The notes: generated from the letters alone by a model not told the origin. 5,459 bases of DNA from Candidatus Poribacteria bacterium (GCA_014730235.1 WJIO01000143.1:1-5459), one strand, 5' to 3'. Positions 1-5,459 are shown, counted from the stretch's first letter. Translations and numbers: made by a program.

Positions 1-1
1 G

Positions 2-154
2 CGTCGGAAGATAGCCAACAGGATATTCGATTCTCTGGAAGAACTTGAGGACGCTTTATCAGAAGCCCTGGAGGAGTATTTCCATGACGCAGAGAAAGTC
101 AGGGAATTGTGTGCATATCCTTGGGTTATTAAGCAAATTCAGGGAAAAGAATAA
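2..154 (+). CDS. IS630-like transposase, C-terminal end (partial, runs off left edge)
   Basis: The reading frame is open from the left edge and ends in two consecutive stops, TAA TAA (152-157), giving the last 50 residues of a protein. The tail has the motif FDSLEELEDALSEAL, then a charged helix, then LCAYPWV near the end. This resembles, from memory, the C-terminal end of IS630-family (Tc1/mariner-related) DDE transposases, where an asparagine- and phenylalanine-containing stretch leads into a SLEEL helix. The catalytic DDE residues lie outside the window, so it cannot be told whether the gene is intact. The right terminal inverted repeat of the element should lie just downstream, in 155-200, but without the left end I cannot delimit it. 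It could instead be another protein with a helical charged tail. Confidence 0.55.
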   Translation, partial: RRKIANRIFDSLEELEDALSEALEEYFHDAEKVRELCAYPWVIKQIQGKE

Positions 155-187
155 TAATCCCTTATTTATTTAAATTGGTATTATACA

Positions 188-194
188 AAAGGAG
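188..194 (+). promoter_or_regulatory. Ribosome binding site that fixes the start of the TIM-barrel gene
   Basis: AAAGGAG ends 7 nt before the ATG at 202. It supports 202 as the start rather than the in-frame TTG at 175, which lies upstream of this site, has no such motif before it and is only 20 nt after the preceding stop. Confidence 0.8.
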
Positions 195-201
195 TTTGGC
201 A

Positions 202-1011
202 ATGTTTAGAAAATGTATATTTGCCGATGAGGTTTCCAAAGATTTTGATGAAGCTGTAAGACTATGCCGCGATAACGGCGCAGAATATATTGAGGTACGG
301 GGTGGTATATGGGGGAAAAATGTCACCAATATTGACGATGTTGATATAAAAAAGATGCAGGATGTTCTTGATAAATATGACATGAAGATCGGTGCTATTG
401 GATCGCCTTTCGGTAAATGCTCATTTGAAGAGGAAGACTACCAGAAGCACATGAATTTTTTACCAGGATTGATTGAACTGGCTCATATATTCGATACAAA
501 GATCATAAGGATGTTCGCCTTCTGGGTTCCCAAAGGACTCAGGGGAAGTGATAAAGACAGACCCAATATTGATGATTACATTGATGAAATAGCTTCTCGG
601 TTGAAACCTGCCGCAGATTTAGCCGAAAAAGAGGATGTTATACTGGCTCTGGAGACCGAAGGCGCAACAATGGTAGGCACATGCGCAGAAGCCCGAACTG
701 TTATTGATGGTGTAAACAGCAATGCCATAAGGGTTGCATGGGATGTGAACAATAGCTGGCACTGTGGGGAATTACCATATCCCGACGGATATGACTATAT
801 AAGAGGCCTTGTTAGTCATGTCCATGTAAAACCAAATAGCGAAAAAAATATTGATACAATAGGAAACAGCAATGTCTCTTATGCCCAGGTTTTAAGGGTA
901 ATTTTGGAAGATGAAGGTTATGAAGGATGTGCTAGTATCGAGCATTGGGGTTCACCAGAACTTATGCTGAAAGGTCTCAGGGAACTGGATAAGGTATTGA
1001 AGAATTTATAA
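202..1011 (+). CDS. Sugar phosphate isomerase/epimerase family protein (xylose isomerase-like TIM barrel)
   Basis: This 269-residue protein is the usual length for single-domain AP-endonuclease-2/xylose-isomerase-like TIM barrels. These act on sugars, sugar phosphates or inositols through a divalent metal. The expected metal-site residues appear in order: Glu151 in LALETEG, Asp181 in AWDVNN, His206/His208 in SHVHVKP and Glu247 in SIEHWG. In the tagatose 3-epimerase branch the ligands are Glu152, Asp185, His211 and Glu246, a very similar spacing, and His187 here could match that enzyme's substrate-binding His188. The N-terminal part has the FDEAVRLCRDNGAEYIEVRG strand-helix pattern typical of the family. 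There is no signal peptide, so it should be cytoplasmic. It lies 47 nt after the transposase stop and converges on pgi. The substrate is unknown; hexulose-phosphate or inositol-derivative enzymes (UlaE-, IolE-like) are alternatives. Family confidence is high; specific function is not assigned. Confidence 0.88.
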   Translation: MFRKCIFADEVSKDFDEAVRLCRDNGAEYIEVRGGIWGKNVTNIDDVDIKKMQDVLDKYDMKIGAIGSPFGKCSFEEEDYQKHMNFLPGLIELAHIFDTKIIRMFAFWVPKGLRGSDKDRPNIDDYIDEIASRLKPAADLAEKEDVILALETEGATMVGTCAEARTVIDGVNSNAIRVAWDVNNSWHCGELPYPDGYDYIRGLVSHVHVKPNSEKNIDTIGNSNVSYAQVLRVILEDEGYEGCASIEHWGSPELMLKGLRELDKVLKNL

Positions 1012-1030
1012 TATATGCTGAATAAAGTAT

Positions 1031-1072
1031 AAAATTCTGTCATTCTTGATTTTACAAGAATGACAGAATTTT
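1031..1072. terminator. Bidirectional intrinsic terminator hairpin
   Basis: A perfect 18-bp stem (1031-1048 paired with 1055-1072) surrounds a 6-nt loop. The left arm starts AAAA and the right arm ends TTTT, continuing to T1073, so both strands read a hairpin ending in a U tract. It lies 19 nt after the stop of the TIM-barrel gene, which it probably terminates. It also lies downstream of pgi on the other strand, which it can serve as well. Confidence 0.85.
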
Positions 1073-1081
1073 TAATCTAAC

Positions 1082-1116
1082 ATCATAATGGCAAATTACA
1101 AATTTGCCATTATGAT
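1082..1116. repeat. Perfect inverted repeat (16-bp stem, 3-nt loop) overlapping the pgi stop
   Basis: ATCATAATGGCAAATT (1082-1097) is exactly complementary to 1101-1116, with loop ACA. The right arm covers the last seven bases of pgi, including its stop codon. Neither strand has a real U tract directly after this stem. It is therefore more likely an mRNA 3'-end stabiliser, or the first half of a two-hairpin terminator for pgi, than a complete terminator by itself. Confidence 0.75.
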
Positions 1117-2801
1117 AAATCGGAAAACATATTCATTAAAGCTTTTATCCCTGATACAATATCAGTACCGATATGCAGTCGGATAACACGACGCCATGCA
1201 AACATCATGGCCCTCAGATCACCAAGAACTTGTGATTCTTTTAATACACCAAAGGTCATGGTTGATTTTTCCATACCAGCTTCATCAGGTATATCAACAT
1301 CCAAAATATTATCTGATGTTATCTGGATAAAGATCCCATTTCCTGAATCACCCTTATGCAGTTGTCCCGTAGAATGAAGGAATCTAGGGCCATAACCCAA
1401 TGTTGTTGCCAATCCGGTTTCTTTACCCAATTTATGTCTGAATTTCTGAAGGGCTTTATCTGCTTCTTCTGTGGGCTGAATATATGCCTGTATAGCTATG
1501 TAATCATTATCTCCACGTTGATTTATAAACGTTTTAAAGACTTCTTCAGGTGTTTTACCATTTACATAGGAATATATTTTTATTTCACTATCTTCTGCCT
1601 TTGGTATCATAACAGGCAATTCACCAGTTTTGTGGTATTCTGACACCATTTCCCTGGCAAGCTTTTTGGCCGACTCTACATTAGGCTGGTCGAAGGGATT
1701 GATACCAAGACAATAACAAGCTACGGCTGTAGCCATTTCCCATCGGAAAAATTCCCCACCCAGATCATATTCATCTTCTAATTCGATCCAGACTACCGGA
1801 TGACCAAAGCTGTGCAGTTTTTTTATATCTTCATCAAGAGAATCATTACCTTTGATTTTCATATATATGAATAGCCTGTCGTTTCCATATACATCAGGTT
1901 CATATAGGGATTCGCCATCAACAGGAAGTATACCCATACCGTTTTTACCTGTGCTCTCAGCAATAAGCTGCTCCACCCATGCACCGAAGGCTTTTAAAGC
2001 CGGAGATGTTACAAGAGTTAATTTATCCCTGCCAGCCAGGGCTAACTTGCCCATTATAGCACCGAGTTGTGCCCCGATATACCCATCATGGCAGGCTAAC
2101 ATCATATTACCGGCCCTATCAAGCAAAAGTGGTACATTCACACCCATTAAGGCAGCAGGCAAAAGACCAAAATATGATAGTGCGGAAAATCGCCCTCCAA
2201 TAGTTGAATCATTAAGGAACGTTTCTCTGAAATTATATTTTTTTGCTATATCCACCAGGTGACTTCCTGGATCGGTTATAGCTATGAAATGCTCTCCTGC
2301 ATTTTTAGCACCAAGTTTATCCGCTACCTTATTGTAAAAGTATTTAAAAAAGGATAGAGTTTCCACTGTTCCGCCGGATTTTGTTGATACTATAAATAAA
2401 GTTCGTTCCAAATCCAGTTTGTCAGAGTAACTAAGTATAGAACCCGGATCAGTGCTATCCAGAATTTCCAATTCTGGATATTCTTCATTTCTGACGAAAG
2501 TCTTGCTAAATACTTCCGGAGCTAAACTGGAACCGCCCATACCAAGGAGTAAAATATTTGTATATCCATCAACCTGGATTGATTCTGTCGTAGCTTTAAG
2601 ATAGCATGCATTATCCTTCATTACCTCTGCAATATGAAGCCACCCCAACCTGTTACTGATTTCAGCTGGATCTGCGTTCCAGACTGTATAATGGTGGTTC
2701 CATATTCGTGGTATTACCCGTTCTGCCTGTAGTTCCTCTATAGCATTATCAATTTTATTCTGGTATCCTCCCAATTTTGCTAATAATTCGTAATTCCGCA
2801 T
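1110..2801 (-). CDS. pgi: Glucose-6-phosphate isomerase (type found in transaldolase/Pgi fusions)
   Basis: This enzyme interconverts glucose-6-phosphate and fructose-6-phosphate in the cytoplasm (glycolysis, gluconeogenesis). The 563-residue protein shows a GMGGSSLAPEV loop (87-97), the sugar-phosphate-binding STKSGGT loop (139-145), the GGRFS signature (202-206), the catalytic-base region ESTGK with Glu282, NPFDQPNVESAKK (368-380), and a C-terminal GYGPRFLHSTGQLHKG block (469-484). The N-terminal LGGYQNKIDNAIEEL and IWNHHYTVWNADPAEISNRLGWL-type region and the C-terminal block match, from memory, the isomerase half of bifunctional transaldolase/Pgi proteins rather than the shorter 450-residue Pgi of Firmicutes. 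No transaldolase part is fused here; the ATG start is well supported by a near-perfect RBS. The start is 30 nt after the sulfatase stop, so the two genes are probably cotranscribed. The order of the active-site motifs differs from classical Pgi (see findings). The family call is firm. Confidence 0.93.
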   Translation of the reverse strand: MRNYELLAKLGGYQNKIDNAIEELQAERVIPRIWNHHYTVWNADPAEISNRLGWLHIAEVMKDNACYLKATTESIQVDGYTNILLLGMGGSSLAPEVFSKTFVRNEEYPELEILDSTDPGSILSYSDKLDLERTLFIVSTKSGGTVETLSFFKYFYNKVADKLGAKNAGEHFIAITDPGSHLVDIAKKYNFRETFLNDSTIGGRFSALSYFGLLPAALMGVNVPLLLDRAGNMMLACHDGYIGAQLGAIMGKLALAGRDKLTLVTSPALKAFGAWVEQLIAESTGKNGMGILPVDGESLYEPDVYGNDRLFIYMKIKGNDSLDEDIKKLHSFGHPVVWIELEDEYDLGGEFFRWEMATAVACYCLGINPFDQPNVESAKKLAREMVSEYHKTGELPVMIPKAEDSEIKIYSYVNGKTPEEVFKTFINQRGDNDYIAIQAYIQPTEEADKALQKFRHKLGKETGLATTLGYGPRFLHSTGQLHKGDSGNGIFIQITSDNILDVDIPDEAGMEKSTMTFGVLKESQVLGDLRAMMFAWRRVIRLHIGTDIVSGIKALMNMFSDLS

Positions 2802-2809
2802 ATATAACT

Positions 2810-2820
2810 ACCTCCTTTCC
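2810..2820 (-). promoter_or_regulatory. Strong ribosome binding site of pgi
   Basis: On the - strand the sequence reads GGAAAGGAGGT, a nearly full match to the anti-Shine-Dalgarno sequence, 8 nt before the ATG at 2801. It fills most of the short gap after the sulfatase gene. Pgi can therefore be translated independently while sharing the transcript. Confidence 0.85.
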
Positions 2821-2831
2821 TGACATCAAAT

Positions 2832-4322
2832 TCAGTTTCGTTTTTTAGGCATCTTCATGCTTTTATACATCTTGTTCCAGTATCCACCGACCCATCCTGC
2901 TGGAGCTGGGTGCGCATCAGTAACCTGGAAACTTTCCGGGAATTGATTTTCTCCATTACTTCTTAACCATTTCAGCAGTTCTGGATCAAGTCCTCTGCGC
3001 TCTATCTCGTTTATCGCTTCGGCGTGCATTTTACTTACAATTGCTGTATTATCTTGAGCTATATTTTCCATAGAACCAAGTTTCTGTAATTCACATTTTT
3101 CTGGATTTGCCGCAAAACCCAATCTCCATTCCTTGTTAAATGCTGAAAAGATAATCCTGTCTTTGCCTGCTCTTCCCCAGTTACCTATAGATGTTCCAGC
3201 AAGGGCTATATTTCTTTTTTCTATATTTCCATTAGCTATATCTAGCAGGTTATTAGAGTTTATACCATCAGGTAAGGCACCTTCTTCACCAATGCAGCTC
3301 ATGACTGTAGCAAATACATCCTGGGGTTGAACTATGGCATCACTTACACCACTACCTGATCCGGGCATGTATACTACAAAGGGAACATGAGATTCATTTT
3401 CTCTTGGAGGACCAGCTTTGCCAAATTTGCCTTCTCTATCTCCGACATTCGTGCCATGATCTGATGTCAATATTACTGCTGTATTTTTATCCAGACCGGT
3501 TTCCTCCAGTGCATCCAGGAAAACACCAAACCATTTATCCATAAAAGTAACCTTTGCGCTGTATTCGGCTTTTATCCTGTTTCTGGCGGCTTCTGAAATG
3601 TTGTTATTGTTACGGAAATGGAAAGAGCGAGGATCTATTGTTCCGTCATAACCCGTTGTTTTGTCATACATCTTCATGAATTCCGGCGGCGCGTCCCAGG
3701 GTTCGTGGGGATCAAAACAGTCCACCCAAAGGAAAAAGTTTTCCCTGGTTTTGTTATCTTTAAGGAATTGGGCGGCTGTAGAAAATAGTTTTGCGGCGTT
3801 CCAGTCTTCTTCTTTTTCCCGTCCTCGATTGGTATGTATATAGCATGTTATTGCATGATGTATACGCATCACTTCCTCCATACTTACATCAAATTCATCG
3901 AATAACGGATCAAATTTCCAGTTACTCATGGGTATCCATGAGTCCGTTATCCATGCCCGATCTACTTCTGCTCCTCGGATAGGCATCCAGGCATCGAAGG
4001 GAAAATCAAAACCATGCGCGCCGTTTACCAGGTGAGGTGTATCATGAATAAGTTGAGAGCAGTAACCCTTTTCAGCCAGCCATCTGGGTAAAGTTACCAC
4101 ATCAAAATCCAGGCATTTCCAGGGATGAAAAGGTGCACCATAGCGACCGGTTATTACATCTGTTCTATGGGGAATAGTGGGGAAGCTGGCGGCAAAAGCC
4201 TTGTGAAAATTCCAAGATTTACCTATAAGTCTATCAATGTTTGGGGTTTTTATGTTGGGATTACCGTTGGCTGATATATAGTCATATCTCAGGGTATCTA
4301 TTATTACCACTGCTACATTCAT
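2832..4322 (-). CDS. Sulfatase-superfamily hydrolase with Thr at the usual formylglycine position
   Basis: The 496-residue protein belongs to the alkaline phosphatase/sulfatase superfamily, whose members cleave sulfate or phosphate esters with a metal ion. The N-terminus runs straight into VVIIDTLRYDY with metal-ligand Asp9, leaving no room for a signal peptide, so the enzyme is probably cytoplasmic. The nucleophile motif reads T49-I-P-H-R53 followed by TDVITGR. In sulfatases this is C/S-x-P-S-R-xxxx-TG, and Cys/Ser becomes formylglycine; here Thr occupies that place. Other expected sites are present: DPHEPW with His206, YSAKVTFMD (254-262), SDHG (Asp288, His289), a KFGKAG lysine region (299-304) and SHVPFVVYMPG (311-321). 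The remaining C-terminal part is family-specific. It starts with ATG behind an AGGAGG site and ends 30 nt before pgi. The substrate is unknown; a sulfated or phosphorylated sugar is plausible from context. A phosphodiesterase or phosphatase role is a real alternative because Thr serves as nucleophile in several related enzymes. Confidence 0.85.
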   Translation of the reverse strand: MNVAVVIIDTLRYDYISANGNPNIKTPNIDRLIGKSWNFHKAFAASFPTIPHRTDVITGRYGAPFHPWKCLDFDVVTLPRWLAEKGYCSQLIHDTPHLVNGAHGFDFPFDAWMPIRGAEVDRAWITDSWIPMSNWKFDPLFDEFDVSMEEVMRIHHAITCYIHTNRGREKEEDWNAAKLFSTAAQFLKDNKTRENFFLWVDCFDPHEPWDAPPEFMKMYDKTTGYDGTIDPRSFHFRNNNNISEAARNRIKAEYSAKVTFMDKWFGVFLDALEETGLDKNTAVILTSDHGTNVGDREGKFGKAGPPRENESHVPFVVYMPGSGSGVSDAIVQPQDVFATVMSCIGEEGALPDGINSNNLLDIANGNIEKRNIALAGTSIGNWGRAGKDRIIFSAFNKEWRLGFAANPEKCELQKLGSMENIAQDNTAIVSKMHAEAINEIERRGLDPELLKWLRSNGENQFPESFQVTDAHPAPAGWVGGYWNKMYKSMKMPKKRN

Positions 4323-4328
4323 GATTTT

Positions 4329-4335
4329 CCCTCCT
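4329..4335 (-). promoter_or_regulatory. Ribosome binding site of the sulfatase-like gene
   Basis: AGGAGGG on the - strand lies 6 nt before the ATG at 4322. It sits between that start codon and the left 8-bp repeat of the inserted element, so the insertion left it intact. Confidence 0.8.
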
Positions 4336-4340
4336 GGGAT

Positions 4341-4348
4341 TTAAATTT
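4341..4348. repeat. Left 8-bp direct repeat (putative target site duplication)
   Basis: TTAAATTT directly abuts the left inverted repeat of the 140-bp element and is identical to 4489-4496 on the other side. It is AT-rich, so chance identity is not negligible, but the exact position next to both element ends argues for a duplication made on insertion. Confidence 0.7.
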
Positions 4349-4488
4349 GGTTCTTCCGACTTAAGTGTGGAAATATAAAAAATGTTTTCTAATTAAAAAA
4401 TAATATCCTCTTTTTGCCATTCCTGCGAAAGCAGGAATGAGAGCATAAAGAAGTTTCTTATCTTTACTCCACTCAAGTCGGAATAACC
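4349..4488. mobile_element. 140-bp MITE-like element with terminal inverted repeats
   Basis: The ends form an imperfect inverted repeat. GGTTCTTCCGACTTAAGTG (4349-4367) pairs with the complement of 4470-4488, which reads GGTTATTCCGACTTGAGTG, 17 of 19 matching. The exact direct repeat TTAAATTT flanks both ends. The element has no coding capacity, an AT-rich stretch (about 4371-4415) and an internal GAAA-loop hairpin. These are the hallmarks of a miniature inverted-repeat transposable element mobilised in trans by a full transposase. The 8-bp duplication, AT-rich target and ends starting with GG recall ISL3-family elements, but this family link is from memory and uncertain. It separates the FG-GAP and sulfatase-like genes, which would be only 25 nt apart without it. 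I see no convincing promoter inside; a TATATT on the - strand (4372-4377) lacks a good -35 partner. Confidence 0.72.
4418..4439. repeat. REP-like hairpin inside the element (9-bp stem, GAAA loop)
   Basis: CATTCCTGC (4418-4426) pairs perfectly with GCAGGAATG (4431-4439) across the loop GAAA, a GNRA-type tetraloop when transcribed on the + strand. A T5 run lies before the stem (4411-4415), and there is no U tract after it on either strand, so it is not a standard terminator. The sequence resembles the widespread palindromic repeat CATTCC(C/T)GCGAAAGC(G/A)GGAATG seen scattered through many bacterial genomes (from memory). In a - strand transcript it would sit in the FG-GAP to sulfatase leader and could slow RNases or ribosome movement. 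Confidence 0.7.
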
Positions 4489-4496
4489 TTAAATTT
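4489..4496. repeat. Right 8-bp direct repeat (putative target site duplication)
   Basis: TTAAATTT is identical to 4341-4348 and abuts the right inverted repeat. Its last base is also the third base of the FG-GAP stop codon, so the insertion site touched the gene end without changing the stop. Confidence 0.7.
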
Positions 4497-5458
4497 TAAC
4501 GCAAATTCTTACCATATGTATTAACCAGTATAGCCAATACCCCTGATTTACTGGATACTATAGCCATATCCGATGCCACACCATCGTCATTAGTATCCAT
4601 AACATACACAGCCGATGGTTCAATTCGTAAGTCATAATTCATAGCAGGCGCGTGGGTTTTGTTTTCCCGTTTCAGAAATACTGATAGATCTTTCGAGTTT
4701 TTGTTAGCTGTAACCAGATCTTTTCGACCATCGCCATTGACATCAAGAACTGCTATATCCAGGGGTACAGATCCGGTCATCAGGGTCTCTTCTAATTCAA
4801 AAGTACCTTTACCATCATTGATAAATACTTTTAATTCCTGATTTGCATTGACTACAGCCAGATCAAAGCTTCCATCACCATTTATATCCTCAGCTTTTAT
4901 GTTCTGGGTATTTTGTCCGGTATCATAAGGTTTATAGTCAGAAAAATAATCACCTGAACCGGAATTTATCATCACATACACTTTACTTCTGCTGATAACG
5001 GTTATATCTGGTTTTGAATCATTATTGAAATCCTGACAAGCTATACGGAATACATTTTCCGGTAATTTTATTTTTCTTTCCGTTTCAAAATTCCCACTGC
5101 CTTTGTTTAACAATATTGATATATCCGAAGAGTTGGAATTGGCCGTTGCCAGATCTATATTACCATCAGAATTGAAATCACCACTGCATAAATGAGCGGA
5201 TGAACCGGTAACTTTGTAACCTTCCGAAACGGTAAAACTTGCCTTGCCATGATTTTGCATTATTGAGACTTTACCAGCAGAAAAACATAATACGGCTATG
5301 TCCGGGTCTTTGTCATTATCAATATCAATAACTTCTGTAGCCAGAGGGCCTTTGGGAACTGAGTATTTAGATCCTCCGCTGAAAACACCCTTACCTTTGT
5401 TGGGAAAAAGGGCAACATCACTGGTTTTTAGGTTAGAGGTTATTATATCGGTATCACC
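4496..5458 (-). CDS. FG-GAP/VCBS repeat protein, beta-propeller (partial, start beyond right edge)
   Basis: The frame is open through the right edge, giving 320 visible residues. The ATG at 5260 is only an internal methionine, because the 66 codons before it continue the same repeat. Calcium-loop motifs D-x-[DN]-x-D-G-x-x-D recur at visible residues 45 (DIDNDKDPD), 94 (DFNSDGNID), 143 (DFNNDSKPD), 191 (DINGDGSFD), 239 (DVNGDGRKD) and 288 (DTNDDG, one residue longer). The end of a further loop (GDTD) is at the very edge. The period is 48-49 residues, and each loop leads into a strand such as DLATANSNSSDISILLN and an N-x-G-x-G-x-F turn. These are blades of a beta-propeller, usually secreted or surface-attached and used for binding glycans or proteins. 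Any signal peptide or catalytic domain would lie outside the window. It precedes the sulfatase-like gene on the same strand and ends at the MITE-like insertion. Its exact role is not known. Confidence 0.88.
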   Translation of the reverse strand, partial: GDTDIITSNLKTSDVALFPNKGKGVFSGGSKYSVPKGPLATEVIDIDNDKDPDIAVLCFSAGKVSIMQNHGKASFTVSEGYKVTGSSAHLCSGDFNSDGNIDLATANSNSSDISILLNKGSGNFETERKIKLPENVFRIACQDFNNDSKPDITVISRSKVYVMINSGSGDYFSDYKPYDTGQNTQNIKAEDINGDGSFDLAVVNANQELKVFINDGKGTFELEETLMTGSVPLDIAVLDVNGDGRKDLVTANKNSKDLSVFLKRENKTHAPAMNYDLRIEPSAVYVMDTNDDGVASDMAIVSSKSGVLAILVNTYGKNLR

Positions 5459-5459
5459 A

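Noticed and set aside
175-201. TTG start at 175 adding nine residues to the TIM-barrel protein
   Set aside because: It has no ribosome binding site, while AAAGGAG sits 7 nt before the ATG at 202, and the family normally begins near that methionine.
155-201. Similarity of TTTAAATTGGTATTAT after the transposase to the end of the 140-bp element
   Set aside because: The match needs a gap and is mostly AT-rich. IS630-type elements duplicate TA rather than 8 bp, so a shared origin is not supported.
1356-2262. Longer open frames on the + strand opposite pgi
   Set aside because: They lie wholly inside pgi, lack ribosome binding sites and recognisable domains, and are shadows of the coding strand.
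2456-2480. Perfect 10-bp inverted repeat TATCCAGAAT with a 5-nt loop
   Set aside because: It lies inside pgi in a conserved coding stretch (LEILDSTD) and has no U tract, so it is probably chance.
3924-3943. 8-bp inverted repeat ACTCATGG with a 4-nt loop
   Set aside because: It is internal to the sulfatase-like gene with no link to a gene end or control region.
4372-4400. Possible - strand promoter in the element (TATATT as -10)
   Set aside because: The matching -35 position is only a T run. In such AT-rich DNA a -10-like hexamer is expected by chance.
4411-4439. Hairpin in the element as an intrinsic terminator of the FG-GAP gene
   Set aside because: On the - strand the stem is followed by GCAAAAAGAGG, not a U tract; the T run lies on the wrong side for either direction.
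5258-5260. ATG at 5260 as the start of the FG-GAP gene
   Set aside because: The same frame stays open to the edge and encodes another calcium-loop repeat (DIDNDKDPD), and no RBS precedes this ATG.

Overview
The window comes from a bacterial genome of moderate to low GC content, apparently an uncultured environmental lineage. It carries strong AGGAGG-type ribosome binding sites, ATG starts and mostly cytoplasmic carbohydrate genes. The glucose-6-phosphate isomerase is the long type (about 560 residues) that also forms the C-terminal half of transaldolase/isomerase fusion proteins. From memory this stand-alone type occurs in Chloroflexota and relatives. Together with a sulfatase-like hydrolase, a sugar-phosphate epimerase-like TIM barrel and an FG-GAP propeller, it suggests a polysaccharide-degrading environmental bacterium (Chloroflexota or Poribacteria-like), but no marker gene fixes the phylum.

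Layout. On the + strand, the window opens in the last 50 codons of an IS630-like transposase (2-154). A sugar phosphate isomerase/epimerase-family gene follows (202-1011) with its own strong RBS. It ends at a perfect 18-bp hairpin (1031-1072), and a second perfect 16-bp hairpin (1082-1116) overlaps the stop of the convergent gene. On the - strand, reading from right to left, there is an FG-GAP/VCBS repeat protein whose start lies beyond the right edge (4496-5458). Next come a sulfatase-superfamily hydrolase (2832-4322) and pgi (1110-2801).

The most interesting structure is in the 173-bp gap between the FG-GAP gene and the sulfatase gene. A 140-bp element (4349-4488) has 19-bp imperfect terminal inverted repeats (17 of 19 match) starting with GGTT. 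It is bounded on both sides by the exact 8-bp direct repeat TTAAATTT, and it holds an internal 9-bp hairpin with a GAAA loop. It looks like a MITE, a non-autonomous miniature transposon, with an 8-bp target duplication. Removing the element and one repeat copy leaves the FG-GAP stop intact and only 25 nt before the sulfatase start. FG-GAP, sulfatase and pgi therefore probably formed one tight operon before the insertion.

The sulfatase-like enzyme has Thr where the family has the formylglycine Cys/Ser, so it may be a phosphoesterase or a non-classical sulfatase. With Pgi and the epimerase-like TIM barrel, the likely theme is release and intracellular processing of modified sugars. The actual substrates cannot be read from the sequence.
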